Source: Kalmusia sp. IMI 367209 (taxonomy: Eukaryota; Ascomycota; Dothideomycetes; Pleosporales; Didymosphaeriaceae). Taken from it: a stretch of 64,000 bases of DNA. The translations under genes were made by a program, and so were the position numbers. The notes under the pieces were generated by a model. The model was not told the DNA's origin. It ran no database searches and saw only the letters and a program-made list of their open reading frames with translations. Location: contig JAPEUQ010000006.1 in the NCBI GenBank assembly GCA_027946365.1, forward strand, positions 1,612,001 to 1,676,000. Reading direction: 5' to 3'. Below, one piece after another: positions 23,736 through 36,531 of the stretch; positions within the stretch are counted from its first letter, which is position 1; the number at the start of each line of letters is the position of its first letter.

Positions 23736-25055
23736 TATTACTGTTTTCGTTCACGTTATAGCCGTGAAATAGATTCAAGAGCGAGTGTGGGTCGACAAAG
23801 TCGATAAACAATTAAGGAACGACTCTACAACAAATCGTAGAGAAGAAAAGCGAGCGACAAGCGTCACAGAGACGGATGGGAGAAAATGGTTTTCCCATTT
23901 TGGTGGGGTGTGAATCTTATAGAACATCACGATAGCAGCTGAATAGGCAAGTATGGACTTTGAGCTGCCGCCATGCCCTCTAGGGGGCTCCAAACAGGGC
24001 ATGACTGCTTGCCAGCAGACTACTGTTACGACTGACTGCACCGGTCCTGGCAAGCTAGATAAAGTTCTGGATACAGCCTCGGGATCGGGACCCACTCTAA
24101 CGCGTTTCAATACGCAAGAAACAGGGGATTAGCCTTTACGACTTTGAAGCGCACATTCAACGTTCCGAACTGTATGATGAAGAGCCATGGTTCAGACGCA
24201 TCGTTCCGAAGCGACGCCGCGGAGCATGGATGTTGGTCGGGTTCTATGACCGATATGGAGCACTGCTGTTCGAAAGGACGACGGAGAATATGCCAAGACC
24301 GGTGAGGAAAGTATTGATGTGCCGCTAGCTTGCATTAGTTGTCGCAGGAGCACTAGGGTTTTGATGGCAGATGTACGCGAGTCACATTGGTGCTCTTCTC
24401 ACCACGCGGCACACGCGTTCCTGATACAGTGGCGCTCGTGCGAGCGTTCATGGGTGCCTCGTAAACCCTGAAAGTTCTGCATACAGTTAGTAACACAGCG
24501 GAAGCCAATACCTAGAAATGTTTCCGGGTTGCAACTCTAGCTGCGCGCTGGTGAAACCTTTGGAATGGGGGTAAATTTAGAGTGATAGTGACGAGGGACC
24601 CCTGACGAAGATCCGAAAACAAGAGCGGATAGATCTTGGCTATCTCGGCACATTAGCGCCGTCTCCGACATACCCGTCCAGAACAAGAGGTCGTCGCGTG
24701 CGTACATCTCTCGTATCAATTTTGTGAAGCCTGGCGTTCTGCACGTCTGTGTGTCATGCAGTGCTACCGTTAGATTCCGACACCGGGAAGCGAGCCAACG
24801 CCTTCGTGCCTACCGAGTGTTCTAAACATAGATGATGGAACAGCATTGAAAGAGTTTTGCAAGATATGTCATAGTTATGAATTCTGTATCATTGACTAGC
24901 TATAGCGCAAATAATCGACAGTGTGTGCCACCCTAAACTAAGTGGGGTTGAAGCATCGTTGGGTTGAAGTAAAGAGAGATTACGAGGAGAATGGTGGGGT
25001 ATCATCTTGGACAAACTTCGTAACATTCATATCCACAGGTCATCTCCGGCCAGAC
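23736..25055. other. Intergenic region, no gene seen
   Basis: Promoter of the chitin deacetylase on the left and 3' flank of the AT-hook gene on the right. A 75-codon frame around 24108-24330 lacks an early ATG and was not called. Confidence 0.5.
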
Positions 25056-27289
25056 TCATTTTTTGAGAGTACGAAGGAGAGGAGCAATGCGGGCGCGCTT
25101 GCTGAGGCCGATACGGTAGGGCGTTCTGCTTGAGCCAGTCGCTGAAGGTGTGTCATTCGTTAATTTTGATTTCTTCTCTGAAAACGGTTCTGGGGTGGTG
25201 TTGGGTGGATTCGAATTCGTTTGTGGCTCTTGGACTTTGCTGGTTTGGCGGTCACTGAGGCCATCCTCGATAATCATAGCTTCTTCAGGCTTCTGTGATG
25301 TTTGCTCGAATGGTTCTTCTTCAGCAGTGTCGATCGCTTTTGTCTCTTTCCTGGGTCGTCCGCGGCCTCTTTTCTTGCCCTGTGGAGGCTGCTTCGTTGC
25401 ATTCTGATTTTCTCTAGGTGAAAGTTCCGCCTCGTCGATAATGCTCTTGTGTTCCGCATCGGAGGTGACTTCGGGGATGTGTTGTGAGAGAGCATTCTTT
25501 TCTGCCTGTTGCTCTTCATCTTTAGGCGGAGTAGTGGGTCTCTTCGTTGCTGGAATAACTACTTTCACTACGGTGGAACTCTTTACACCTGTGGTGGTCT
25601 GTTCAGGTTCTGGAACACCTTTGCGGATTGGAGGTTGATATGTGTTTGTAAGTGCACATGAGTTGTCGACGATTGGCCTTGTGAGATTGGTCTGAGGAGC
25701 TTCCGCAGGAGGATCTTGCATACTTTGGTCTCGATTCGACCTTCTCTCTACAATGACTAACGGTCAACATGTGTTCAACTATACATACCTCTAAAACACT
25801 TACTATTTTTTGGCTTTGATGATCTAGGCGGTGCCAACTCATCTTCTTCTGCAACGGCATTAGCAATCAGCCAGTTCACTGTATGCGTGACATCTCCGTT
25901 GTGCTGTCTGAGAGCTACATATAAGTGTTCGATAAGCGCATGTCCAGGATCTCGCTCCCGGATTTACTCACCTTTCTTAGTGGTCATTAGCGTAAAGCCC
26001 ATATCACAAATTTGCTTGACCTTTTCAGGCGTAGTAGCAGTTGACCCAGTTTCTACATCTCCTGACGTCCTAGTGCGGCGTGTTTTCTTGGCGGCTTTCT
26101 CGGGCCTCACGGAGTAATCGATTGGGTCACCGATGTTGAGCTTCAGGGATCTTGACCGGCTCGGACGAGGCTTGTATTGTTCCTTTGGAAGATCGATAGC
26201 AATAGGATCGTCCTCAGAGCTCGGTATATGTCCCTGCTTAGCCTTGTTGGGAGAGACGGCGTAGCTATCTAGATCGTTCTGATCATGGTCCAGATCAGAA
26301 TTCACTTCATTAGGTGTGCTCTGTTTTACGGCATGAGAGCTAGAAGAATGCTTGGTGAGCATACACCCTACACAGCTCGAAGGATTTGGATGACTTACGG
26401 TAGTCGTAAATCTGCTGGAGCACTTGGCTCATACAAAGCCTCGCCTCCCAAGTGGTTTCCGGTTAGGAATGCTGCTGAATCGGATGTTCTGCTCTGTGAG
26501 GGTTGAGGTTGCTGCTCGACAGACTGAGAAGGGCCTTGAAAGTCTTTACACGAAGATTTCAAGTAGTCGGACCAGGGTACTGATGACTTGGAAGGTTCGT
26601 ACTTTGGCGCGGAAGTTTCAGACTCAAGTTCGACTCCCAGAAATTCTGGTGCCAGAACCTCAGCTAACAATTGTTGCTGGGTGGCGGTAGCGTTGGGGAT
26701 GGTACTGGACATTGGAGGAAACAGGCCCAATGGTTCATGATGTTCCCAGTCTTCTTGCATAGTTCCATGCAGCTCCCAAAGTTTTTCGGGGGCAGGTTCC
26801 CAATGTGTATTGGTATTGTCGTCTGCTTGTCCAGTGTGGCGCTCTCCAAAGGTGATCGGTAATGTATCACATGCAGAGTATAGCGTGATATTGGCATCCA
26901 ATGACATCCTCCTTCGTTTGCTGGCATGTTCAGGCAATGAAACGGATGAATCCGGCGCGCCTTGAGAGTTGCCTTGAGCGGTTGCATTGGCATCCAAAGG
27001 CAACCCAGACGGGTTGCTCTGATCCTGGTGATCAGATGACGCGTCTCGAAAATGCGCGCGATGAACGGCTTGGATGGCCCGCTTGAGAGATTCTGCGCTG
27101 AGAATCAGCTAGATGTAAATAATGTAATAAATTGTACCGCATACCAGTCGATCCAGTGCCTTTCTCGTCTAGTTGTGGAGAATTATTTTTGTTGACAGGT
27201 TCTGGCGGCGCGTCTCTCGCCGGCATAGCGGCCCCGCTATCTTCCATTTCAAGATCATCTTCATCTTCGGAATCTTGGATGACTCTCAT
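25056..27289 (-). CDS. UBA-domain and AT-hook nuclear protein, 669 aa
   Basis: Five exons on the minus strand: 27289-27145, 27092-26399, 26339-25972, 25914-25804, 25747-25056; the introns of 52, 59, 57 and 56 nt all keep frame. It starts with an acidic MRVIQDSEDEDDLEME. A UBA domain is formed across intron 3: VKQICDMGFTLMTTKK joined to ALRQHNGDVTHTVNWLIAN, the MGF...GDV..AVNWL pattern of ubiquitin-binding UBA domains. An AT-hook, GKKRGRGRPRKE, lies near residue 565. The C-terminus (YRIGLSKRARIAPLLRTLKK) is, from memory, a conserved tail of fungal AT-hook proteins. It probably binds AT-rich DNA and ubiquitin or ubiquitylated chromatin factors in the nucleus; the specific function is unknown. 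It diverges from XAP5 with only 199 bp between start codons. Confidence 0.82.
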
Positions 27290-27488
27290 GATGTTTCTGC
27301 ATCGCCGGTAGCACCGTCGATTGTAAAAGGTGTGGGTTGTACGCGATGAGTTGAGGACGTATCGGGCTAGCGCTAACGCGTGAGAGCGTGACCTTCGAGT
27401 GAGGGCAGTGCGACCCGCAGGTTCAGACCGGCACCAGCCGCGACGGTTTATGCCCTCCACCACCCCGCGCAACACTCTCTGATAACAG
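27290..27488. promoter_or_regulatory. 199-bp divergent promoter (AT-hook gene / XAP5)
   Basis: The start codons at 27289 (-) and 27489 (+) face away from each other with 199 bp between them, so both promoters and 5' UTRs must share this interval. No TATA box was seen on either strand. Confidence 0.6.
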
Positions 27489-28693
27489 ATGGACAAATTT
27501 GCCTCTAGCGATCGCTCGCGCAGCGGCACACCTGCCCATGGGCGGTTTACAGCGCAGGCCGAAACCGCGGAGGATGTGTTAAAGTCGCAAACCGTCGGCC
27601 TAGTACACCTCGACGACTTTCGCAAACGACGCGCTGAAGCGCTGGAGCAGAAAGAACGCGGCACGTCGGGCGCCAGCACGCCGCAAGATGGGTGAGTGTA
27701 GCAAGGCTAATTGGGAAGGTCTAATGAAGCTGATTTGCAAAGTACAGGGCAGCAACGCCGAAGCCCACGTTTAAGAAGAAGCGCAAGGTAGCTACGACGG
27801 GCAAGCTTTCATTCGGCGTCGATCCAGATGAGGACGGAGATTCAAGTACTTCGGCAGCTCCCACGCCCCGTGCCAGCACCCCTGCCGACTCTTCCGCCGT
27901 AAATTCAGAAAACGAGGGCAACGTTTTCAAGAAGAAGAAGAAGCTCGGCGCAAACGCAAGCATAGGCTTGAAGCCGCGAGTCATGACGAAGACTGCATTG
28001 CAACGTGAGGCGCAACAGGCAGATCTGGCACGGCAAGACTTTTTAGCAATGCGGGAGTCTGTCAAAGCGACCGAAGTGGTGATACCCTACGTCTTTTATG
28101 ACGGGACCAACATTCCTGGAGGGCGCTGCAGGGTGAAGAAGGGAGACCACATCTGGTTGTTCCTCGACAAGGCTAGGAAAGTAGGTGCTGAGCTCGGTAT
28201 GGGCGGCGACAAGAGCAGGCGAGATTGGGCCCGCGTCAACGTTGACGATCTGATGCTTGTGAGGGGCGAGGTAATCGTGCCACCAGTATGTTCACACCGA
28301 AAATGATACTGCTGGGCGAGGCTAACGGTATCCTAGCACTATGATCTGTACTACTTCTTGTTCAACAAAGTTGCGGGGTTCAATGGACTCGTTTTCGACT
28401 ACTCAGCACAACCAACGAAAGCTACGCCTGTAGTAGACGCTGATCCCGACCCTGCCACTTTCAATCCTCTCGGGCGGCCCGATCAGAATAAGGACAAGAG
28501 CTCCGCAGTCCCGGACGAGGAACTCGAAGGCTTCAACGATGATCCAGCTCTGACTAAAGTGGTTGACCGAAGGTGGTACGAGAGGAACAAACACATCTTC
28601 CCCGCAAGTGTATGGGAAGAGTACAAACCCGAAAAGGATTTCTCGAAGGTTCAAAGAAAAGACACCGAGGGCAATGCATTTTTCTTCTCGTGA
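27489..28693 (+). CDS. XAP5: XAP5/FAM50 family protein, 365 aa
   Basis: Three exons: 27489-27691, 27748-28285, 28337-28693; introns of 56 and 51 nt. The N-terminus is charged, with Lys-rich nuclear-localisation-like runs (FKKKRK, FKKKKK). The C-terminal XAP5 domain is unmistakable: [56 protein letters not shown], then [11 protein letters not shown], which starts exon 3. XAP5/FAM50 proteins are nuclear and linked to spliceosome function and chromatin. Length matches the family. The paralogue-free small size and strong conservation make this a safe call. Confidence 0.95.
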
Positions 28694-29889
28694 AGTCTTG
28701 TCGCGAATGATCAAGCGGAAAGAGGGATCTAGAGCAGCGATGGGTGGAGAATATGCATGCAACCACAATCCTACCCGAATGATATCGGTGCTGAGCCAAG
28801 TGAACCTGGGGCGAGTTGGGAGTATGGCTATCACATGGACTGCTAAGCGATGCCTCTATCGTGGAATTGAAGCATAGACAGCAGCGGTAATAGCCTTGAA
28901 TGACCGTAAGACGATGCGAGTAAACAAGAGCCATTTGACAACGTGACGTCTAGAATCTGCAGCGGTGTGTACGTGCATGCGCAGCGTTGGAGTGGTGTGG
29001 CCGTGGTGGGGCTTGCAGGAAGGCAGGCTGTCGCGTGAGCAGTTACTGCTGTTGGACGAACTGGTCCCTGCATCATGGCTGCGTTCAGCGGCTGCGCCGT
29101 GGCCATCCTCTTCCCCAGCATCTCGTAGCAAGAGCAAACCAAGACCGCCACGACCACACGGGAAGCGATGCGACATGGCTAGGCTGCATAAGCATCCACT
29201 AGGGAGTGCGCATCGGCCAAGCGAACAAATTGATGTGGGCTCAGGGCCTGCGGTCTGACGCAACAGGAACGTTGGAGCGTGAATACTGCCGAGGCGCCCG
29301 ATGGCATGCGCAGAGCTTTCTCGGAGGTACCAAAGAATCTATATACCCATGCTCGCCGTGTCGGAAGCAAATGTGTACCTTGGACATTGGAGACTCTTGT
29401 CCTCAGACGTGTTGACTCACGTGCTCCAGACACTGGACGTGCAAAAGCGGCGATACGAGTGCAGGCTTTGTCATTCGTTGGTGCGCATCTTCCTTTCACG
29501 CATGACCCACCACCTCACAGTCCATCTCCTCCGCCATCTCCTCCGCGCGACATTACTGCTGGGCTCGCCGTGGAGACAGCAACTTTGGTACCGCCAGAAG
29601 TGATAGTTGGCAGTCGAGTCTTACAAGATGCAGCACGTCTCATTCTTCCACCGGCCAATAAGCTTCGTCGAACAGCCTCGTGGTTTGCATCCGCGTCGCA
29701 AGTAGCTACCCATCAGCTCACCAAACTGCAGGGTCTCGGTAGATGTCGAGCATGAAATCACGCCTCCAATAACACTCTTCTTTGTTTTATCAACGTCTAC
29801 TCTGCTTCCGTTGTTGTGCAGCGGATCGCTTGGGCACTGTTTTTTGAGCAGTCTTCTTCTCATCCTAGCCGCCCTGCAGTCACGCAACC
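28694..29889. other. Intergenic region, probable GDE1 promoter and leader
   Basis: 1.2 kb with overlapping open frames on both strands (longest 158 codons, Pro-rich), none with a recognisable domain or consistent splice structure. I call no gene. Confidence 0.45.
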
Positions 29890-32800
29890 ATGAAATTCGG
29901 ACACAATCTATCGCGGAATCAAGTTCCGGAATGGGCATCCTCTTATATCAACTACAAGGGTCTCAAGAAGCTCATCAAGACGGCCGCCGAATCCGTCAAG
30001 GGTGGAGAGGACCCTGATCTTGCAGGCAAGTCTTATCGATACTGGTCACCGTCTGAAGGCTCATTGGGTTGCACAGAGTTTTTCTTCTCGCTGGATCGTA
30101 ATCTCGAAGATGTAGATGGGTTTTACAATAAGAAGTATGCAGAGTATGCGCGCCGCCTCAAGCTATTACATGGCCGCTATGGTCGTGCTGCTCAAGTGTC
30201 GGAGGGCATCGACCGGGATGAGAAAGAGGATCTTATGGCTGCGCTACTAGAGGTGCGTGGCGAGTTGCGAAAACTCCAGTGGTACGGGGAGGTCAACAGG
30301 AGAGGCTTCATTAAGATCACGAAGAAGCTGGATAAGAAGATTCCAGGCGTTGCCACGCAGCAGCGATATCTCCAATCGAAGGTCAATCCTAGAGCATTCG
30401 CTCACAATATTCCATTGGGCGTAGACATCAAGACCATAAACGACTGGCTTTCTGGATTAGGGGAAGTGAAAACTTTCGACGACAGTGGCTCGACACATTC
30501 AGCAGCTTCTTTAGGCAGAATTCCTGGGGCATCGCTGAATTTACCGTCCGGTCTGCTTGACGCTGTCGACCAGGCAATCCGCAGTGACGAGGTAGAGACC
30601 CTCTCTCGGCTGGTCACCGAAATCTCCGTGAAGAACGACCCCGCCGCCATCTCCTTCCAGCAGACGCTACTGAACTTCTTGCAACGCGCTATTTCGTGTC
30701 GCGCCAAACTCTGTATAGTTGCTTTGCTACCATATATTACTTCTTTAGAAGAGCCTGATGACATCAACAAACGTAACTGCATCCATCGTTTGGTCATCGC
30801 TATCGGACGTGCAAGAAGTGGCGAAGCGCTAGGCCCTGAACCAACATCGACCGAACCCAATTTTATTACCCCAGCTGCCGCTCCTAATCGGCTGCCACTA
30901 TTGGGTGGCACAACTGAGAATGAGTCCAACGGTCTTTTGGATGACACCCACGAAACTGTGCGCCTTCTTGACGACCTCCTGAGTCATCTCCAGCAGTCAC
31001 AACGCACATCTTTACAGTCACGGGATACGTATGGACGACTACCACTTCACTACGCAGCCCAATATGGCTTTGTAGCTGTTTGTCAGACCATAATTAAGCA
31101 CATGCGATCTTGGGGGCAATTCAATATCACTGAGGGCATTGATTCTCCGGCATGGCAAGACATAGAAGGCTATGCACCAATACACCTTGCTGTTATTAGT
31201 GGACATCCACTGGCCACTCAAATATTGTTGGAAGCTGGAAGCCCTTCGACTGATAACCGCGAAGTTGCTCGTACAACTGTGATTCCTCATTCTGGGTCTG
31301 TCTTGGCGGTGGCTACACAGTCGAATTTTGTGAGAATCGTCAAACTACTGGTCGACGCAGGTGTGGATCTCAACTATCGAAATGAGCAAGGCGAAACTGC
31401 CTTGCATGTTGCGGCTCGTTTCGGCCATGACGAAGGCGCCAAAGCTTTACTTGCAGGTTCAGCACAGCACAAGATTGAGATTGACGTTCCCGAGAAGACC
31501 TTCGGATGGACGCCACTTTTTATAGCCTGCGTAGACGGGCACAGTTCCATGGTGCGCCTTCTCATCGAACATGGAGCCAAACTAGATCGTACAGACAATG
31601 ATGGATGGACAGCTCGCGAGCACGCTGCTCTTCGTGGACACATGCACATTATCGAAGAGCTAGCCAGAATCGCCCCAGTGAAAACGTTGCCTCCAGAACC
31701 ACGAGCACCGCCGACCCTTGCATCTTCTCTCGAGGAACGCAGGTCGAAGAATCTGAGTAGGGAAGGCTCATATCAACAAAAAGCAATTGAATCTCTAAAG
31801 TCTTTCGGTCATCGTTATCTCACGGATCAAACCATGATTTTGGTTAGCCTGGGCTCTATGGACCCTCGGAAAGATGTTCCAGCTGTCAAATTGGACGATA
31901 TTCCCTTCGCAGATGCACATGCCACACAGCTTGACACGGCTCTTTCAGTCGTCGTATCTGCCAGTGGAGCAGATGGCGAACCTACCGTGATCGACCTTCC
32001 AGTCCAAGAAAATATCAGTACTGAGCCGATTACCTTTAAAACCAAGGACGTGTCCAAAGTCAAGCTTCTTTTCGATATCGTACCTACCTATGCAGGATCG
32101 AACGATCGTATTGTCGGACGAGGAGTTGCTCTCCTATCCACTTTCAAAACTATACTTGGGTCGAAGCGCATCCCTTTGCAAGGCGACCTTAGCGTCCCTG
32201 TCATGGCGGCAAGTACCATGGACGTCATCGGTTCCGTAAATTTCAACTTCATCGTCATTACACCATTCTCGCACCCGAACCTGTCTATCACCGAGCAACA
32301 CACGTATTGGAAGACGATAGCATCAACCATGGTAATTGGACACAGAGGCCTCGGGAAGAATACCGCCGCTCGGAACTCATTACAGCTAGGAGAGAACACG
32401 ATCCAGTCTTTCATTGCGGCAGCCAATCTTGGCGCGTCATATGTGGAGTTTGATGTCCAATTGACGAAGGATCATGTGCCAGTCATCTATCACGATTTTC
32501 TTGTCAGTGAAACTGGTATCGATGCACCGGTCCACACTTTGACACTGGAGCAATTTCTTCATGTCAGCAAGGGACAGACGCCACGACAATCCAGTCCTAG
32601 CCCAGAAAATGATCATGCCGTGGACGACACAACAGGCAAAGGAGCCAATCCATCGCAGAGGCGGCTGCGTTCTTATTCCATGGACAATTCGCAGCAAAAG
32701 AAGCTCCACACAAATCATCATGTAGAGCTCGCCGAGCGCATGAAGCACACGCGTGACTTCAAGATCAAGGGCTACAAAGGAAACAGCAGAGGCAACTTCA

Positions 32801-33542
32801 TTCAGGCGCCTTTCACTACCTTGGAAGAAATGTTCCGGCAGTTGCCCGAGAGTACTGGGTTCAATATCGAAATGAAGTATCCTATGCTCTATGAGTCCGA
32901 GGAGCACGAGATGGACCAATACGCAGTTGAGCTGAACTCCTTCGTGGACACAGTGTTGAACATGGTCTATGACAAGATGGGTAACCGCAACATTCTCTTC
33001 TCGTCCTTTAATCCTGACATCTGCCTCATGTTGTCATTCAAGCAGCCCTCCATCCCGGTTCTCTTCCTCACCGACGCTGGAACCAGCCCCGTAGGTGACG
33101 TTCGAGCAGCGAGCTTGCAGGAGGCTATTCGGTTCGCCAGCCGCTGGAACCTGCTAGGGGTCGTGAGCGCGGCAGAACCTCTGGTCGCATGTCCACGGTT
33201 GATTAGAGTGGTTAAGGAGAGCAGTCTGGTGTGTGTCAGCTACGGCACACTGAACAATGACCCGAAGAATGTCAAGGTAAGCTATGTTTTCCTTTGTAGA
33301 TATTTACTTCGTCTTACGCTGTGCAGCTCCAACAGAACGAAGGTATCGATGCCGTGATTGTCGACAACGTTCTCGCGGTCCGACAGGGACTAACAGCCCC
33401 TGCTGAAGACGGTGCATCTGTCACTGGCTCCAGTACTAGCGGGCTTTTAACGGCTTCCACAGACCCTTCGGTGGCTGCCAGCGGCGGCGTGAGTCCCGCG
33501 TCTTCGGATGCAGGTCGTGAGGCGGCACAAGGTCTCCAATAG
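29890..33542 (+). CDS. GDE1: SPX-ankyrin-GDPD glycerophosphodiester phosphodiesterase (Gde1/Pho81-like), 1200 aa
   Basis: Two exons: 29890-33276 and 33327-33542, with a 50-nt intron (GTAAGC...GTGCAG) near the 3' end. An SPX domain occupies residues 1 to about 175: MKFGHNLSRNQVPEW start, INYKGLKKLIK, and the KITKKLDKK lysine cluster that in SPX domains binds inositol pyrophosphates. Ankyrin repeats lie at about 375-600, then a C2-like segment. The GDPD catalytic domain starts at about 815: GHRGLGKN, ENTIQSF, VEFDVQLTKDHVPVIYHD, with the HRG, Glu, Asp and His catalytic residues present. It hydrolyses glycerophosphodiesters (glycerophosphocholine in yeast) and the SPX domain reports phosphate status. 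Intact catalytic residues favour Gde1 over a Pho81-type inhibitor. The tail is Ser/Gly-rich. Confidence 0.93.
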
Positions 33543-35170
33543 TGTGTTGTTATCGGTCTGTGTGATAGAGCTTTGAGACAGATTTGTCTTCTAGCTCTCT
33601 TGCACAATTGGATCTGCTTCGGTGATCAATTGTATATGAGACCAGGATTGATCGAGCTATGAGTATTATGTTGGAGCTGTGCTGGTCTGCAGCTGGTATC
33701 CAATCTTTTCTGCGTTGTGGAATAGTACACCACCCTTCTATACTTATGAAACAGACTTTGTTTTCTTTGATGATGGGAACCAGTGTTTTCCTTGTCCATC
33801 AACGCAGGTTGGAGCAGAGGAGTTCTCTCAGAAACCTCGAGGATAGCTCCACTGTGGATGGACAGATGAACAGGACCATTCATCATACCTGCTTCCCGGA
33901 ATTACACAGCGCGTCGCTCCAGAATATATGATACAAATGCATGTCTTACTGAAACTGTAGGTTTCCAAAGCATTCAGGCGGGTTCCTACCCCATCCTTCG
34001 TGCTTCCTTCGTGATTTACAATGTATGGGTCAATGGAAAGCCAAGAATCACGAGGAAGCTAACACACTTTTCTCCGTGGACATCTTTCTTGTTTTTGTGT
34101 GAAGCATTAGTGTTAAACGGTTCCTTGTAGCAGTACACGCAGCGGACAAGCAAAAGCACTAGCAGATCTACATAGGATCAAGTCACGATAAAGTAGACAA
34201 ACAATTTCGACCGAGGGTATCCATATGAATCTAGAGAGGCATGCAGATTCAAGCTACTGGGATCAGTACTGGAACCGTAGCTAGGGTCGATGCTACAATT
34301 CGCGTGGTCGCTCACGCGGCCAGTCCCTATTCGATGCACTGGTCTCGAGGCGCAGCCCAGCGTTCTCATCCCTAGAGTTTTTAAACGATCTCCGGGTGGA
34401 GGGGTCGCTTCGCTACACAATATTCCTTGTGCATATACGCGAGTGAGACACAGCAGCCGTTCGTGTCCGGCAAGCAGTGCCGGGAGAGCCCCGAGTTAGC
34501 GATCGACTGCCGTTGAGGCGCTCGCTAGCGCGTCGTCTTGGACGTTATCGATTCGTATCAACGTCGGACTGCCGTTCCTTCGGGAACTGCGGGGAGCCCG
34601 AAGAAACGAAGCTTAGCTGACACTCATGGGCGGAAATCCACGTTGAAATGTCTATGTATGTATGTGTGTTGAATTCCTAGCGAGCGTGGTACAACATAGT
34701 GGTACAGCATATCGCTAGAAGCCGTCGTGAAACTTGAGCTGCAGGAACAATGCTTTGCGGCTCTCGAACAATGCGCGGATCGCCTGTCAACCTTAGGTGC
34801 GAGGACCGCCCGGAGTTGTGGCTGGAGCACCGCGCAGGACCCCCCGTAGGCGTAGGGCAAAAGTGTATGCGCTGTGGGGCTTTATTGAATTGGCCTGTCT
34901 CATATGCACCCACGACGCGGTGGCCAACTAAGGCAGCCAGCTACTAGACCGTCTAGGCCGCCCTATCGGCCTGATAATCTTGTCATTGAAATTTGGACTT
35001 GCAAAGCGAAGGTGCCTCGCAAATGATCGCAATTGGGACAATGGTCATCGGAGATACGTAGAGCATGAGTCGAGTAAGAGGTTCTAAGAGGTTCCCACAT
35101 TTCAATACCGATTAAGCCCTATGGTTGGCTGGATGCGTACCCAATTAAAACCGTAAACTCTACCCCGATG
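33543..35170. other. Intergenic region, no gene seen
   Basis: 1.6 kb between GDE1 and a convergent gene. No domain-bearing frame. A GC-rich segment (34440-34610) contains a small hairpin with a TTCG loop. Confidence 0.5.
34574..34587. other. Hairpin with TTCG tetraloop
   Basis: GTTCC-TTCG-GGAAC is a perfect 5-bp stem closed by C(TTCG)G, the most stable tetraloop type in RNA. It has no T-run after it and no flanking tRNA-like arms, so its meaning is unknown and chance is possible. Confidence 0.3.
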
Positions 35171-36531
35171 CTATGCGAAAACACGAGTCCACTGCTCCAC
35201 TACCAACATCGGAGCTACACAGGGAAATACGAACAGGGAATCACAAGCTGAACTTAATTCCACCCATTCCCAATAATGTCCGCCCGCTTTCTTGCATGCT
35301 TTCAATGACGCGGTCGGCGTCACTACTACCGTCTTCGTGAACGTGGCACGAATCGTCTTCGTGGTCGTCTGAGTAGTATGCGTGAACGAAAGCCGCGTCT
35401 TCGTCGGCGTCGGCAACGTCGTCGTAACAGTGTAAACCCCCGAGTATACCGTGGCTGGCGGCAGGGTGATTGTGGCCGTGGTGGAAACGGCCGTAGACTC
35501 GGTCGTCGTGATTGCGGCGGCTGTGATGGTGACAGTGGCGTTTACAGGCATTGTTGCGTTGATCGTGATGGTTGGAACGTCGGGGGCGCGCTTGTCGAGG
35601 TGAGCCGCTTGAGCTTTCTGATCGCGGCGGGCCTTGGCCGCTTCGATACGAGCGCGGGCGTAGGCAACAGACACGGCACGGTCGGACTTTCGCATGTATC
35701 TGTGGTGACTTGGGGATCCGTTTCCAGTGGGAGTCTCTAGAGCAGCAGGGTGGACTAATGTAGGTGAGTAGTTGCAAGGTTTGTCTTGCTTGTGCAACCA
35801 TTGTGGAGTCGTGCAAGTTGCTGTGCTTGTCTTGGTTGTGATGCTTAGTTCTTTGGTCCAAGTGCGGCGGGTACGTGTGATGGTCTTTGTGCTAGTTGTG
35901 AAGACCGGAGGAGGTATGACTGTCTTGGTGTTTCTTGCGGTTGCTGAGGGCTTCGTGTAAGTGATACTGTTCTTAATGGTTGAAGTGATTGCAAAAGTAG
36001 AAGTGCTCGTAGAGGTAATCACAGGAGTGGAAGTAATAGTGAAGGTTGCGGTCGGTGTGTATGTCGTTGTGGCTTGCGGCCCAACATCAAGATAGATATC
36101 TTTGCTGGGGATTAGCGTCAGCATCCATATGATTCGGCATGACACACACCTCTTTGCCAGGCGAAAGGCTCTCCATCATCATTATTCCCTATGACCAAGA
36201 TGATGTTATGTCCAGAGATCATCTCGCTCTTCTTGAAAGGACATGTCGACAGCATTGGAGTGTTGTCTGGAGTAGTCTGCACCTCCGAGCAAAGATATTC
36301 GTCGCTGTTCGGATCGACGAACAGTATTTCTGCAAGATCTGTGCCTGCATTGCATCCTTGGAAGGTTGAAACACAGGTGAAAGAATCATTTGAGTTACTG
36401 TTAATGAAGTAGTGTTCTTCATCAAGGAAATCAAGTCCATATGAATAGCAAATGCTATTAGGGTCGGCGACCGATAACGAAAGAAGCGCAGCCGTAGTAA
36501 TGAGACGGAGGAAGCGAACGAAAGACATCAT
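35171..36531 (-). CDS. Secreted Thr/Ser-rich protein, about 436-439 aa
   Basis: The start at 36531 gives a signal peptide, MMSFVRFLRLITTAALLSLS followed by VADP. The N-terminal 125 residues form a small Cys-containing domain (CYSYGLDFLDEE, CVSTFQGCNAGTD, YLCSEVQTTP, STCPFKK). One intron follows. Donor at 36149 with acceptor ending 36100 gives 436 aa; donor at 36145 with acceptor ending 36105 gives 439 aa. Both keep frame, so the exact junction is uncertain. Exon 2 is extremely Thr-rich (TTTYTPTATFTITSTPVITS-like), which predicts heavy O-glycosylation, with an internal dibasic LDKRAPD that could be a Kex2 site. It is probably a secreted or wall-linked glycoprotein. I do not recognise the family. 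Confidence 0.65.

Noticed and set aside
24108..24333. 75-codon frame reading LYDFEAHIQRSELYDEE and onward
   Set aside because: It looks somewhat protein-like but has no early ATG, no upstream exon that I could join, and no recognisable family.
29279..29755. 158-codon open frame upstream of GDE1
   Set aside because: Pro-rich tail and no similarity; most likely leader DNA of GDE1.
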